64,000 nt of DNA from Tenacibaculum piscium (GCF_021390715.1 NZ_JAJGWT010000001.1:315839-379838), one strand, 5' to 3'. Shown: positions 44,078 through 54,312, numbered from the stretch's first letter. Notes: generated by a model not told the origin, from the letters alone. A program made the numbers and translations.

Positions 44078-45412
44078 TTATAACTCTTGAATTGCTTTTT
44101 TAAATTGAATACCTCTATCCTGATAATTTTTAAACAAATCGAAACTAGCACAAGCTGGTGATAACAATACGGTATCTCCTTTTTCGGCGAGTTTATTGGC
44201 GATATTTACCGCTTTTTTTGCTGTGTTTGTTGCGACTAAAACAGGTACAACGTTTCCAAAAGTTGCTATAATTTTTTCATTATCGATTCCTAAACAAACA
44301 ATTGCTTTGACTTTTTCTTTTACCAAAGGCATTAAAACTTGATAGTCATTTCCTTTATCAACACCACCTACTACCCAAATTGTTGGGCTATCCATAGCAT
44401 CTAAGGCATAAAAAACGGCATCAATATTCGTGGCTTTACTATCGTTAATAAATTGTACGCCGTTAATTTTTCGCACATATTCCAAGCGATGTTCTACGGG
44501 TTTAAAATCCGCTAAACTTTGTGCTATATTTTTTGATGCTATGGCGAGTAATTTTGCGGTTATCGCTACTGCCATGGCATTTTTAATATTATGTTTTCCT
44601 TTTAAAGCCAGTTCAGAAACAGTCATTAAAACTTCTTCTGAAGTTAGCTTTAAGATAATCTTATTTTCTCTTAAAAAAGCACCATATTTCAATTCTTTTT
44701 GAATAGAAAACGGAATTTTTTGAGCCTTTGTAATGTTATTATCCAGCCAATTTTCGATAGCTTTATCATCGGCATCGTATAGTAAAAAATCGGTTGCTGT
44801 TTGATTTTTTGTAATGCGAAATTTTGAGTTTATATAATTGTCATAATTATATTGATATCTATCCAAATGATCTGGCGATATGTTGGTAATAACGGCAATA
44901 TTTGGTTTAAAATCAACAATTCCATCTAATTGAAAACTACTTAATTCCAACACATAATTTTCATGTGATTTTTCGGCAACTAATTGAGCAAAACTATCGC
45001 CAATATTTCCACCAATACCGACATCAAAACCTGCTTTTTTCAGTAGATGTCCCATTAATAATGTGGTGGTGGTTTTCCCGTTAGAACCTGTGATTCCTAT
45101 TATTTTAGCTTTGGTAAATTCACTAGCAAATTCAATTTCAGAAACTATTTTTATTTGTTTTGAAATTAACGCTTGTATTAAGCTTATATTATCGGGGATT
45201 CCAGGGCTTTTCATAACAATATCCGCTGAAAAGATAAGAGAATCGGTATGTTTATTTTGCTCAAAATTGATGTTATTTTCGAGCAATATTTTTTGATATT
45301 TTGGAGCAATAATTCCTTTATCAGACACAAAAATATCGAAGCCTTTTTGTTTGCCTAACAACGCTGTTCCCACGCCACTTTCTCCACCGCCAAGAATTAC
45401 CAACCTTTTCAT
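44078..45412 (-). CDS. murD: UDP-N-acetylmuramoyl-L-alanine--D-glutamate ligase
   Basis: Adds D-glutamate to UDP-MurNAc-L-Ala. The 444-aa Mur ligase has the N-terminal VILGGGESGVGTA, the ATP site GSNGKTTTT (about 113-121), ISPDHLDRY and the C-terminal SPACASFDLFKNYQDRG motif, the last specific to MurD. Confidence 0.97.
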   Translation of the reverse strand: MKRLVILGGGESGVGTALLGKQKGFDIFVSDKGIIAPKYQKILLENNINFEQNKHTDSLIFSADIVMKSPGIPDNISLIQALISKQIKIVSEIEFASEFTKAKIIGITGSNGKTTTTLLMGHLLKKAGFDVGIGGNIGDSFAQLVAEKSHENYVLELSSFQLDGIVDFKPNIAVITNISPDHLDRYQYNYDNYINSKFRITKNQTATDFLLYDADDKAIENWLDNNITKAQKIPFSIQKELKYGAFLRENKIILKLTSEEVLMTVSELALKGKHNIKNAMAVAITAKLLAIASKNIAQSLADFKPVEHRLEYVRKINGVQFINDSKATNIDAVFYALDAMDSPTIWVVGGVDKGNDYQVLMPLVKEKVKAIVCLGIDNEKIIATFGNVVPVLVATNTAKKAVNIANKLAEKGDTVLLSPACASFDLFKNYQDRGIQFKKAIQEL

Positions 45413-45459
45413 TTTATTTTATTTTTTGACTTATTTTTTTTGATTTCATTATTGATTTT

Positions 45460-46686
45460 CTATCTTAATTTTAGCGTTACGATGGTTAAAACGGCGAGTA
45501 AAATTCCAACAATCCAAAAGCGGGTAACTATTTTACTTTCGTGATAATTTAATTTTTGATAATGATGATGTAACGGTGCCATTTTGAAGATTCTTTTTCC
45601 TTCTCCGAATCTTTTTTTAGTGTATTTAAAGTAAAAAACTTGCAGTATTACCGATAAATTTTCAACGACAAAAACACCTGCTAAAATTGGCAATAACAAT
45701 TCTTTACGAATAGCAATGGCAATTACAGCGATAATTCCTCCGATTGTTAAACTTCCTGTATCCCCCATAAATACTTGAGCTGGATACGTATTATACCAAA
45801 GAAAACCGATTAAAGCTCCTGCGAAAGCGAATATAAAAACGGTCATTTCTCCAGAATTCGGAATGTACATAACATCTAAATAATCGGCAAAAATAATATT
45901 TCCCGAAACCCATGCAAATATTGCCAAGGCGATTACCATAATTGCTGATGTTCCTGCTGCCAATCCATCAATTCCATCGGTTAAATTTGCACCATTTGAA
46001 ATTCCTGTTACAATAAAAACAACTACAAATATGAAAATTATCCAACCATATTTTTGATAATCATCACCTAAAAAGCGAAATACTTTTGCGTACTCTAATT
46101 CATTATTTTTTAAGAAAGGAACGGTTGTTTTTGTTGATTTATGAGCTTCTCCAAATACTTTTATTTTTCCGTTAGCTTGAACAACCTGCTGTGCAATAGG
46201 TAATTGCTCTTTAATCGTAACATCAGGATGAAAATAAAGCATTGCTCCTACAATCACGCCCAAACCAACCTGACCTAACACTTTAAACTTTCCTTTTAAA
46301 CCTGCTTTATCTTTTTTAAATACTTTGATATAATCATCTGTAAAACCAATTAAGCCCATCCAAACGGTGGTTATCAGTAAAATAATGATGTAAATATTTT
46401 CTAATTTAGCGAACAAAATTACGGGAACTAAGGTTGCTAAAATAATGATAAGTCCTCCCATTGTTGGCGTTCCTGCTTTTTGGACTTGTCCTGCTAATCC
46501 TAAATCACGAACGGTTTCCCCAATTTGCTGTTTTCTTAAAAAGCTAATTATTTTTTTACCAAATATTGTTGATATCAATAAAGAAGCTATAAATGCAATA
46601 GCGGCACGAAACGTAATAAATTGAAACACACTTGCGCCTGTTAAATTAAATTCGGTTTCTAAATATTGAAATATATAATAGAGCAT
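45460..46686 (-). CDS. mraY: Phospho-N-acetylmuramoyl-pentapeptide transferase
   Basis: Transfers phospho-MurNAc-pentapeptide to undecaprenyl phosphate to make lipid I. The 408-aa polytopic protein has the catalytic aspartate motif [29 protein letters not shown] and the [10 protein letters not shown] histidine loop. An insertion of about 70 residues with [20 protein letters not shown] lies between helices, as in Bacteroidota homologues. The stop is adjacent to the murD leader and the start overlaps murE by one base. Confidence 0.97.
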   Translation of the reverse strand: MLYYIFQYLETEFNLTGASVFQFITFRAAIAFIASLLISTIFGKKIISFLRKQQIGETVRDLGLAGQVQKAGTPTMGGLIIILATLVPVILFAKLENIYIIILLITTVWMGLIGFTDDYIKVFKKDKAGLKGKFKVLGQVGLGVIVGAMLYFHPDVTIKEQLPIAQQVVQANGKIKVFGEAHKSTKTTVPFLKNNELEYAKVFRFLGDDYQKYGWIIFIFVVVFIVTGISNGANLTDGIDGLAAGTSAIMVIALAIFAWVSGNIIFADYLDVMYIPNSGEMTVFIFAFAGALIGFLWYNTYPAQVFMGDTGSLTIGGIIAVIAIAIRKELLLPILAGVFVVENLSVILQVFYFKYTKKRFGEGKRIFKMAPLHHHYQKLNYHESKIVTRFWIVGILLAVLTIVTLKLR

Positions 46687-48164
46687 TATGCTTTTTTTAG
46701 TTGATTAAAACAATTCATTACTTCTTCTAAATCATCAAAATGATGTTTAACACCATTAATATCTTGATAATTTTCGTGTCCTTTTCCTGCGATTACGATA
46801 ATATCGCCTGTTATCGCTAATTTACAAGCTGTTTTGATGGCTTGTTTTCTATTTAGAATCGTCAATGTTTTTTTGTAATTTTCAGGCGATACTCCTGCTT
46901 CCATTTGGTCAAGAATTACTTGCGGATCTTCAGTTCGAGGATTATCCGAAGTAAAAATTGTTTGCGTACTTAATTGCGAAGCAATCATTGCCATTTTCGG
47001 ACGTTTTGTGGTATCTCTATCGCCACCACATCCAACGACAGTTAGTACATTTTCGTTTCCTGTACGAATATCATTAATGGTTTCTAGTACATTTTTAAGA
47101 GCGTCAGGTGTGTGTGCGTAATCAACAATTGCGGTTACGCCATCGCTTGAAATCGTATATTCAAAACGTCCACTAACACTTTCTAAATCGCTTATCAGCC
47201 TTAAAATTTCTATTTTTTCGAGTCCTAATAAATCGGCAACGCCAAAAATAGCCAACAAATTAGAGGCATTAAATTCACCAATTAATTTACTCCAAACCTC
47301 AACGCCGTTTATAATTAACAACGTTCCTGAAAAACGTTTTTCTACTACTTTTCCTTTAAAATCAGCACCTGTTTTCAGGGCGTATGTTTTTTGGGTTGCT
47401 TTGGTATTTTGAAGCATTATTTTCCCATTTTTATCATCCATATTAACCAAAGCAAATGCCGATTTTGGTAACGTATCAAAAAACGATTTTTTAACATCAC
47501 GATATTCTGCAAATGTTTTATGATAATCTAAATGATCGTGTGATAAATTAGTGAAAACACCGCCTACAAAATGCAATCCTTCGGTTCTTTTCTGATGGAT
47601 TCCATGCGAGCTAACTTCCATAAAACAGTGGGTTACGCCTTGGTCAATCATCAACGATAAATATTTATTAATCGTCAAAGAATCTGGCGTTGTATGACTT
47701 GTTTTATGCGTTATTTCGTCGACCATAATTTTCACGGTGGATAACAAACCAACTTTATACCCTGCTTTTTTGAACAATTGATACAATAAAGAAGCAATGG
47801 TTGTTTTTCCATTAGTTCCTGTAACTCCTACTAATTTTATTTTTTTTGATGGGTTATCATAAAAATTAGTTGCCATAATTGCCAGTGCTGTATTAGTATT
47901 TTCAACCTCAACATAGGTAATTGCTTCTTTTTTATGTTCAGGGATATGTGCTGGAATTTTTTCACACACAACTACGGTTGCTCCTAAATCGATGGCTTTT
48001 TCTATAAATTGATGTCCATCAACAGTGCTTCCTTTTTGAGCAATGAAGAGGTCATTTTTTTGTATGAATCGGCTATCAAACTGAATCGTATTGATTAGAA
48101 TATCAATATTTCCAGCAGTTTTAAGTATTGCTACTTTATATAATATGTCTTTTAATTTTTTCAA
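46686..48164 (-). CDS. murE: UDP-MurNAc-L-Ala-D-Glu--2,6-diaminopimelate ligase
   Basis: Adds meso-diaminopimelate to the precursor. The 492-aa Mur ligase has the ATP site [13 protein letters not shown] (about 113-125), and DNPRTEDP near residue 408, the motif associated with meso-DAP rather than lysine. The start codon is TTG at 48164, directly after the ftsI stop codon; no ATG fits the conserved N-terminus (MKKLKDIL). Confidence 0.96.
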   Translation of the reverse strand: MKKLKDILYKVAILKTAGNIDILINTIQFDSRFIQKNDLFIAQKGSTVDGHQFIEKAIDLGATVVVCEKIPAHIPEHKKEAITYVEVENTNTALAIMATNFYDNPSKKIKLVGVTGTNGKTTIASLLYQLFKKAGYKVGLLSTVKIMVDEITHKTSHTTPDSLTINKYLSLMIDQGVTHCFMEVSSHGIHQKRTEGLHFVGGVFTNLSHDHLDYHKTFAEYRDVKKSFFDTLPKSAFALVNMDDKNGKIMLQNTKATQKTYALKTGADFKGKVVEKRFSGTLLIINGVEVWSKLIGEFNASNLLAIFGVADLLGLEKIEILRLISDLESVSGRFEYTISSDGVTAIVDYAHTPDALKNVLETINDIRTGNENVLTVVGCGGDRDTTKRPKMAMIASQLSTQTIFTSDNPRTEDPQVILDQMEAGVSPENYKKTLTILNRKQAIKTACKLAITGDIIVIAGKGHENYQDINGVKHHFDDLEEVMNCFNQLKKA

Positions 48165-50177
48165 TTACAGTAATTTTAAATAAACGGTTGCTCCTTTGGA
48201 TACTTTTGTTCCATAATCAATAGATTGTTCGGTTACTTTTCCTATTCCAGTAAACTCGACTCGTAAGCCCATATTTTCTAATAATGCAACGGCATCCATA
48301 CCGCTCATACCGACAACTCTAGGCATTATGGTTTTGTATTTTTTTAATTTTTCATAATAATCTTGATATTCTTGCTCAATACTTTCTGAGGAAATTTCAT
48401 CAGAAACCAACTGATTATTAATAGGTGTTGTGGTATAAATTTTCTGAGCAATTTCTTTAAATATTGGCGCTGCGACTTTAGAACCATAATATCCTTTTTC
48501 TTTTTTAGGACTATGAACCACTACAATACAAGAATATTTAGGTTTATCAGCGGGAAAAAAGCCTGTAAACGAGGCAACATATTTTTTCTTTGAATAGTGT
48601 CCGTATACTGTATTTCCGTTTTTGTCTTTGTGTTTAGGAATCCATTTTTGTGCAGTTCCTGTTTTTCCTGCCATCGAAAAATTGGAAGAATAGATATTTT
48701 GAGCAGTTCCTCTTTTTACGGTATTTTCCATGATAGTTCTTACTTTATCGATGGTACTTTGCGATGCTATTTTTTGTTTTAAAACTTGAGGTTCAAAACG
48801 TTTCTCTACGTTTCCTCCAACTCTTAATTCTTTTACAAAAAAGGGTTTTACGAGTTTTCCGTTATTGGCAACGGCATTATAAAAGGTTAATACTTGGAGA
48901 GCTGTTAAGTGAACTCCGTATCCCCACGCCATCCATTCTAAGGATATTGGACTCCAATTTTTTTCTGAAGGATTTGGAATATATGGTTTTCCTTCTCCTT
49001 TTATTTTAACGCCTGTGAGTTGATCTAATCCAAAAGATTTAATTCGTTCTACAAATTTCTTTGGATTTTTATCGTAATTTTTTTGAATTGTTTTTACAAT
49101 TCCAACATTTGATGATACTTCAAAAACACGAGCCAATGATATTTTACCATGTCCGCCGCTTTTACTGTCTTCTACTTTTCTATTATTAATATAAACTGTA
49201 CCTGTACCGCAATCTACAATATCAGATGTATGAGCAAGTCTATCTTCCAAAACGGCCATTAAGCTTGCTAGTTTAAAGGTTGAACCAGGTTCATGACTTT
49301 CCCAAACGGCGTAATTTCTTTTTTCGTAATATTTTCCTTCGGATGTTCTTCCTAAATTGGAGATGGCTTTAATTTCTCCTGTTTCGACTTCCATGACTAC
49401 GGCACATCCATGATCGGCTTCAAAAGATTCCAATTGTCTAAGCAATGCGTGATGCGTGATATCTTGAATATTCACATCAATAGTTGTAATAACATCGCTA
49501 CCATCTATGGGTTCTTTTTCGTTTACATCATTGATAGGTTTCCACTGTCCTTTGGCAATTTTTTGTTTTAATCGCCATCCATTTTCACCTTGCATATAAT
49601 CGGCAAAAGCACCTTCAATACCTGCGCCTCCTTTTTTATTATCGTATCCTATTGTCCTTGCGGCAATTTTGCCAATCGGATGTACTCTAACAGTACTTTG
49701 TTCGGCAATAAATCCGCCTCTGTAAAGTCCTTCATTGAAGATTGGAAATTTCCTCATTTTAGCACAATTATTATAGCCTATATTTCGAGCTATCAATAAG
49801 TAGCGATTTTTTCGTTTTCGAGCTCTTCTAATTTTTTTTTGATAATAGCTAGCAGGTTCGCCTAGCATTTTGGATAGTGAATCGGAAAGGGAGCGGATAT
49901 TTTTTTCAAATACTTTCGAATTTATTACAACTGCATCCATCCTAATAGTATATTTTGTGATCGAAGTTGCTAATAAATTTCCATCAGCGGCATATACATT
50001 TCCTCTATTTGCAAATATGGTATCATTTTTAACGGTTTTTTCTAGCGAAAGTTTTCGATATTTATCACCATCTAAATACTGAAGTTTAAAAACCCTAAAA
50101 ACAATGATAACTAAAAAAAGCGTCATTAAAGCTACAACTACATAGAGTCTGTTTAATATACTTTTTTTTACCACCAT
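48165..50177 (-). CDS. ftsI: Septal transpeptidase FtsI (PBP3) with one PASTA domain
   Basis: Class B penicillin-binding protein crosslinking septal peptidoglycan. The 670-aa protein has one N-terminal transmembrane helix (about 12-30), a dimerisation domain, and a transpeptidase domain with SxxK (PGSTFKL), SSN (EVSSNVGI) and KTG (MAGKTGTAQK). A single C-terminal PASTA domain follows (about 612-670: MPRVVGMSGMDAVALLENMGL...). The PASTA domain distinguishes it from proteobacterial FtsI. Confidence 0.96.
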   Translation of the reverse strand: MVVKKSILNRLYVVVALMTLFLVIIVFRVFKLQYLDGDKYRKLSLEKTVKNDTIFANRGNVYAADGNLLATSITKYTIRMDAVVINSKVFEKNIRSLSDSLSKMLGEPASYYQKKIRRARKRKNRYLLIARNIGYNNCAKMRKFPIFNEGLYRGGFIAEQSTVRVHPIGKIAARTIGYDNKKGGAGIEGAFADYMQGENGWRLKQKIAKGQWKPINDVNEKEPIDGSDVITTIDVNIQDITHHALLRQLESFEADHGCAVVMEVETGEIKAISNLGRTSEGKYYEKRNYAVWESHEPGSTFKLASLMAVLEDRLAHTSDIVDCGTGTVYINNRKVEDSKSGGHGKISLARVFEVSSNVGIVKTIQKNYDKNPKKFVERIKSFGLDQLTGVKIKGEGKPYIPNPSEKNWSPISLEWMAWGYGVHLTALQVLTFYNAVANNGKLVKPFFVKELRVGGNVEKRFEPQVLKQKIASQSTIDKVRTIMENTVKRGTAQNIYSSNFSMAGKTGTAQKWIPKHKDKNGNTVYGHYSKKKYVASFTGFFPADKPKYSCIVVVHSPKKEKGYYGSKVAAPIFKEIAQKIYTTTPINNQLVSDEISSESIEQEYQDYYEKLKKYKTIMPRVVGMSGMDAVALLENMGLRVEFTGIGKVTEQSIDYGTKVSKGATVYLKLL

Positions 50178-50185
50178 TATTTTTT

Positions 50186-50515
50186 TTATTGTTTTTTAGT
50201 TGTTACTTTTATTTTCTGAGGAGGCTTCCTTGCGGGAAACAACCCTTTATCTTTTACTTTTGCTCGAATACTGCTTTCGAGTCTCATTTTTGTCAATTCG
50301 GTACTAGTATCAAAATCTTCGGCTCTTAACTCGCTCTTTTTTTTATTTAACACTGCGATTTTCACAACTTTAGCATCTAAACTATGTGAACTTGATATCA
50401 CAATCAATAATAAAACAACTATAAAAACTAGAATCCGCCAGTTTTTAAAGGAATCTTCATCTGTTAAAAATTTACCTCTTAAAACGTCGTAAAGACCTTT
50501 TTTCACTTTTAACAT
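50186..50515 (-). CDS. FtsL-like division protein
   Basis: A 109-aa small bitopic membrane protein: a charged cytoplasmic start (MLKVKKGLYDVLRG), one transmembrane helix (about 28-43: ILVFIVVLLLIVISSS), and a periplasmic helical segment (VVKIAVLNKKKSELRAEDFDTSTELTKMRLES) with coiled-coil character. Sequence identity to FtsL is low, as usual. Its place between rsmH and ftsI is the ftsL slot of the dcw cluster. The name is an inference from topology and position. Confidence 0.85.
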   Translation of the reverse strand: MLKVKKGLYDVLRGKFLTDEDSFKNWRILVFIVVLLLIVISSSHSLDAKVVKIAVLNKKKSELRAEDFDTSTELTKMRLESSIRAKVKDKGLFPARKPPQKIKVTTKKQ

Positions 50516-50576
50516 TATTTGACTTTTAACATTATTTTCATTTCACTTTTAAGTTACTTTTAAATTGCTTTTAGAT

Positions 50577-51473
50577 TTATTTTAATGTTCCGATTCGTAA
50601 TTTGGCACTTCTAGCTCTGTTATTGGCTTTAATTTCTTGATATGTTGGTATTATCAACTTCCCAATTTTCTTTAAAGGAACTGAAATATTCCCATAAAAA
50701 TCTTTTTCTGGTTCTCCCACAAACAATCCTGTTCTTATAAAACGCTTCACCAATCTATCTTCTAAAGAATGATACGAAATAACGCTTAATCGTCCTTCTT
50801 CTTGTAATAATCCAGGGATTTGTTCTAAAAATTCTTTTAAAACTTCCAATTCTTGATTTACTTCAATTCGAACGGCTTGAAATATTTGTGCTAATATTTT
50901 ATGTTCTTTTGCCTCTGGAAGAAATTCTTTTAATACTTCTTTCAATTGAAAGCTGGTTTGAATTTCTTGTTCTTGCCTTGCGGTTACAATTTTTTTTGAT
51001 AAAGCTCTTGCATTTCGAAGTTCGCCGTATAAAAATAGGATATCGGCTAATTTTTCTTCGCTATATTTGTTGATGATTTTTTTGGCTGACAAATCAGATT
51101 TTTGATCCATTCTCATATCTAAATCGGCATCAAATCGAGTCGAAAACCCTCTTTCTGCTTCATCAAATTGATGAGAAGAAACGCCTAAATCGGCTAAAAT
51201 TCCATCTACTTTTCGAATTCCGTAGAATCGTAAAAAACGAGCAATAAACCGAAAATTTTCACCAATCAGCACAAAACGTGGATCGTCAATTGTATTTTCT
51301 AAAGCATCTGGATCTTGGTCAAAAGCAAATAATTTTCCATTTTCACCTAACCTACTTAAGATTTCTTTTGAATGACCTCCGCCACCAAAAGTTACATCGA
51401 CATATACGCCATCTTCTTTAACATTCAGTGCATCAACACTTTGCCTTAACAAAACTGGATTATGATACTTCAT
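50577..51473 (-). CDS. rsmH: 16S rRNA (cytosine1402-N4)-methyltransferase
   Basis: Methylates N4 of C1402 of 16S rRNA. The 298-aa protein has the N-terminal HNPVLLRQSVDALNV, the SAM site VDVTFGGGGHSKEIL, GILADLGVSSHQFDEAERGFS and the C-terminal ISYHSLEDRLVKRF. It overlaps mraZ by 14 bp, the standard order in the dcw cluster. Confidence 0.97.
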   Translation of the reverse strand: MKYHNPVLLRQSVDALNVKEDGVYVDVTFGGGGHSKEILSRLGENGKLFAFDQDPDALENTIDDPRFVLIGENFRFIARFLRFYGIRKVDGILADLGVSSHQFDEAERGFSTRFDADLDMRMDQKSDLSAKKIINKYSEEKLADILFLYGELRNARALSKKIVTARQEQEIQTSFQLKEVLKEFLPEAKEHKILAQIFQAVRIEVNQELEVLKEFLEQIPGLLQEEGRLSVISYHSLEDRLVKRFIRTGLFVGEPEKDFYGNISVPLKKIGKLIIPTYQEIKANNRARSAKLRIGTLK

Positions 51474-51927
51474 CTTTATCTGTATTACCCATTACCTCTT
51501 CTGCTAAATCAGCAAAATCAACAACAGCATCATCAATTACTTGTTCGTACTTATTTTTGTCCCAGATTTCTATGATATCAACAGCGGTACAAAGCACTAA
51601 TTGCTTTTTAATACCAGCGTATTCACATAAATCTTTGGGTAGTAACAATCTTCCTGAAGCATCTGCTGATACGACTTTAACACCAGCGGTAAATCTTCTT
51701 ATAAAATCGTTATTTTTCTTTACAAATCGATTTAATGTATGCATTTTTTGCATCACCAAATTCCAAGCTTCCATCGGATATAATTCCAAACAGGGCTGAA
51801 ATACCGACCGCTTTATAATAAACCCATCTTTCAGTATATCAGATAATTGCGTTTTTAATGCCACAGGAAGCATACATCTTCCTTTAACATCTGCCGTGCA
51901 TTGATATGTTCCAATTAAACTGATCAA
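51460..51927 (-). CDS. mraZ: Transcriptional regulator MraZ
   Basis: An AbrB-like DNA-binding protein that represses the dcw operon it heads. The 155-aa protein has two MraZ repeats, IGTYQCTADVKGRCMLPVALK and GVKVVSADASGRLLLPKDLCEYAGI. The start codon is TTG at 51927; no ATG is available before the conserved GTYQC segment, and an in-frame stop lies four codons upstream. Candidate MraZ boxes lie 40-70 bases upstream, consistent with autoregulation. Confidence 0.95.
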   Translation of the reverse strand: MISLIGTYQCTADVKGRCMLPVALKTQLSDILKDGFIIKRSVFQPCLELYPMEAWNLVMQKMHTLNRFVKKNNDFIRRFTAGVKVVSADASGRLLLPKDLCEYAGIKKQLVLCTAVDIIEIWDKNKYEQVIDDAVVDFADLAEEVMGNTDKDEVS

Positions 51928-51949
51928 ATTAAACGTTTATAGTTTGCAT

Positions 51950-51957
51950 CAAAAATA
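51950..51957 (-). promoter_or_regulatory. -7 promoter element for mraZ
   Basis: TATTTTTG on the minus strand, fitting TAnnTTTG, 23 bases upstream of the mraZ start. The -33 position would fall inside the direct repeats just upstream. Confidence 0.6.
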
Positions 51958-51965
51958 AAAAAAAA

Positions 51966-51994
51966 TTACCACTTCTTACCACTTATCACCACTT
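51966..51994 (-). promoter_or_regulatory. Candidate MraZ boxes (three 10-bp-phased repeats)
   Basis: On the minus strand AAGTGGT occurs three times at exactly 10-bp period: AAGTGGTGAT, AAGTGGTAAG, AAGTGGTAAT. MraZ elsewhere binds short TGGG-type direct repeats with this period. The repeats cover the expected -33 region of the mraZ promoter, a natural arrangement for repression. Confidence 0.7.
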
Positions 51995-52096
51995 TGTTCA
52001 TAAATTTTGATGCTTCTTATAATAAATTGATGCTCAAGATATTTATCAAAAAAAAAAGCATCAAATAATAAAAATGAAAATTTCGTAAAAAAAGAG

Positions 52097-52104
52097 TACA
52101 TTTG
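52097..52104 (+). promoter_or_regulatory. -7 promoter element for the alpha/beta hydrolase gene
   Basis: TACATTTG, fitting TAnnTTTG, 24 bases upstream of the ATG at 52129, divergent from the mraZ promoter. Confidence 0.6.
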
Positions 52105-52128
52105 TGCTAAAGTCAAACCGAAAAATTA

Positions 52129-52893
52129 ATGACTGATTTTCTAAAGAAAGAAGGTAAATTTACATACGCAGAAGCAGGAGAAGGTAGAGCATTAATCGTA
52201 TTGCACGGTTTAATGGGCGCTCTTAGTAACTTTGATGAAACTTTTAAATATTTTTCTAAAAAAGGATACCGAGTTTTAATTCCTGAATTACCACTATACA
52301 CGCTCCCCTTACTAAAAACTAACGTAAAAAATTTAGCCGATTATGTACACGATTTCATTGAATATAAAGAGCTTAAAAATGTTGTTCTTTTAGGAAATTC
52401 TTTAGGTGGACATATTTCGTTATATTATACAAAGCATTATCCGAAAGATGTTGATGCAATTGTTTTAACAGGTAGCTCTGGCTTATACGAAAAATCAATG
52501 GGCGATAGTTATCCGAAAAGAGGTAATTACGAATACATTGAAGCCAAAGCAAGAGAAGTTTTTTATGATCCTGAAATTGCCACCAAAGAACTTGTTGATG
52601 GTATTTACGACATTGTAAATGACCGAATTAAAGCCTTAAAAACGCTCTCGATTGCTAAAAGTGCAATTCGTCATAATATGGCGAACGATTTACCTACAAT
52701 GCAACAACCAACCTGTCTTATTTGGGGAAAACAAGACGGCGTAACACCGCCTGAAGTTGCCGAAGATTTCCATAAATTATTACCAGATTCTGATTTATTC
52801 TGGATTGATAAATGTGGACACGCTGCCATGATGGAAACTCCTCAAGAATTTAATGAAATTTTAGAAAGCTGGCTTTCTAAACGAAATATATAA
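52129..52893 (+). CDS. Alpha/beta fold hydrolase
   Basis: A 254-aa cytoplasmic alpha/beta hydrolase. The oxyanion-hole segment LHGLMGALSNF (about 25-35), nucleophile elbow GNSLGGH (about 92-98), acid in WGKQDGVTPPE (about 206-216) and histidine in DKCGHAAMMETP (about 231-242) form a complete triad. The substrate is unknown. It is divergent from the dcw cluster and 26 bp before engB. Confidence 0.9.
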   Translation: MTDFLKKEGKFTYAEAGEGRALIVLHGLMGALSNFDETFKYFSKKGYRVLIPELPLYTLPLLKTNVKNLADYVHDFIEYKELKNVVLLGNSLGGHISLYYTKHYPKDVDAIVLTGSSGLYEKSMGDSYPKRGNYEYIEAKAREVFYDPEIATKELVDGIYDIVNDRIKALKTLSIAKSAIRHNMANDLPTMQQPTCLIWGKQDGVTPPEVAEDFHKLLPDSDLFWIDKCGHAAMMETPQEFNEILESWLSKRNI

Positions 52894-52919
52894 TCGCAAA
52901 ATAGCGTAACTTATTATTT

Positions 52920-53531
52920 ATGAAAATAAAATCTGCTGATTTTGTAATGAGCAACAGTAATGTTATGAAAGCACCGAAGGATAGAATTCCTGAATATGCT
53001 TTTATAGGTCGCTCGAATGTTGGTAAATCTTCGTTAATCAATATGTTGATGCAACGTAAAGATTTAGCTAAAACATCTGGAAAACCAGGAAAAACACAAC
53101 TTATCAATCATTTTAAAATAAATGAAGAATGGTTTTTAGTCGATTTACCTGGATACGGATACGCACAAATATCTAAAAAGAAACGAACTATTTTTCAGTT
53201 TTTTATTGAAAATTATTTCAAAGAAAGAGAACAACTTGTTTTTACCTTTGTTTTAATTGATTCTCGCCACGATCCGCAAAAAATAGATTTAGAATTTATG
53301 CAGTTTTTAGGAGAAAATCAAATTCCTTTTGGCATCGTTTTTACAAAAGCCGATAAATTAGGAACTTCTAAAATAAACAATCAAATAGCAAACTATAAAA
53401 AGAAATTATTAAAACACTGGGAAATACTTCCAACCTCTTTTCTTACCTCATCAGAAACAGGTTTAGGACGTGAAGAGTTTTTAACATTTATTGAGCAAAC
53501 AAATCAAGATATTCTTAAAGATTTTCAATAA
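52920..53531 (+). CDS. engB: Ribosome biogenesis GTPase EngB (YsxC/YihA)
   Basis: An essential small GTPase in 50S assembly. The 203-aa protein has G1 GRSNVGKSS (30-38), the G2 region KTSGKPGKTQ, G3 DLPGYGYA, and G4 FTKADKLG. The order and spacing are those of EngB (TrmE-Era-EngA-YihA-Septin superfamily). It shares an operon with the hydrolase and possibly the pseudouridine synthase 51 bp later. Confidence 0.96.
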   Translation: MKIKSADFVMSNSNVMKAPKDRIPEYAFIGRSNVGKSSLINMLMQRKDLAKTSGKPGKTQLINHFKINEEWFLVDLPGYGYAQISKKKRTIFQFFIENYFKEREQLVFTFVLIDSRHDPQKIDLEFMQFLGENQIPFGIVFTKADKLGTSKINNQIANYKKKLLKHWEILPTSFLTSSETGLGREEFLTFIEQTNQDILKDFQ

Positions 53532-53582
53532 TTCCTTTCCTTTAATATCCAAATTACTCCATTTTTAAGAGCTATTAAAAAA

Positions 53583-54269
53583 ATGCATTCTACAAAAAAC
53601 AATTTACACGTTTTACATGAAGACAATCATTTAATGATTATCAATAAAAGAGCTGGTGATATTGTTCAGGGTGATAAAACAGGGGACAAACCACTCTCTG
53701 AGGTTGTTAAAGAATACATTAAAGACAAATACAACAAACCTGGCGCTGTTTATTTAGGAACTGTTCATCGGTTAGATAGACCAACTTCAGGCGTTGTTAT
53801 TTACGCAAAAACTTCAAAAGCATTAGAGCGATTGAATAAAATGTTGCGCGATAAAGTAATCAAAAAAACCTATTGGGCGGTTGTGAAAGATCAACCTAAG
53901 AAATCCGAAGATACACTTATCAATTTCTTAAAGAAAAATCCGAAGAATAATAAATCAACGGCATATCCAAAAGAAATTGACGGTAGTAAAAAAGCAATTC
54001 TTCATTACAAAACACTTAAAAATTTAGATAATTATTCGTTATTAGAAATTGATTTAGAAACAGGGCGTCATCATCAAATTCGAGTGCAATTATCCAATAT
54101 TGGTGCTATCATAAAAGGCGATTTAAAATACGGAGCAAGACGAAGTAACAAAGATGGAAGCATTCATTTACACGCTCGTAACATTGATTTTATACATCCT
54201 GTAAGTAAAGAACGTATCAAAATTACAGCTCCAACGCCTAAAGATCCTATTTGGGATGCTTGCTTATAA
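53583..54269 (+). CDS. RluA-family RNA pseudouridine synthase
   Basis: A 228-aa single-domain pseudouridine synthase without an S4 domain. The catalytic aspartate is in GTVHRLDRPTSGVVIYAKT (HRLDRPTSG), with the conserved LEIDLETGRHHQIRVQL and INKRAGDIVQGDKT motifs. The target (rRNA or tRNA) cannot be fixed from the sequence; the compact S4-less form resembles RluA or TruC-type enzymes. Confidence 0.92.
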   Translation: MHSTKNNLHVLHEDNHLMIINKRAGDIVQGDKTGDKPLSEVVKEYIKDKYNKPGAVYLGTVHRLDRPTSGVVIYAKTSKALERLNKMLRDKVIKKTYWAVVKDQPKKSEDTLINFLKKNPKNNKSTAYPKEIDGSKKAILHYKTLKNLDNYSLLEIDLETGRHHQIRVQLSNIGAIIKGDLKYGARRSNKDGSIHLHARNIDFIHPVSKERIKITAPTPKDPIWDACL

Positions 54270-54312
54270 TTATCCTGATAAAACAGCAATAATTAACATC
54301 AAAAGAAACGGT

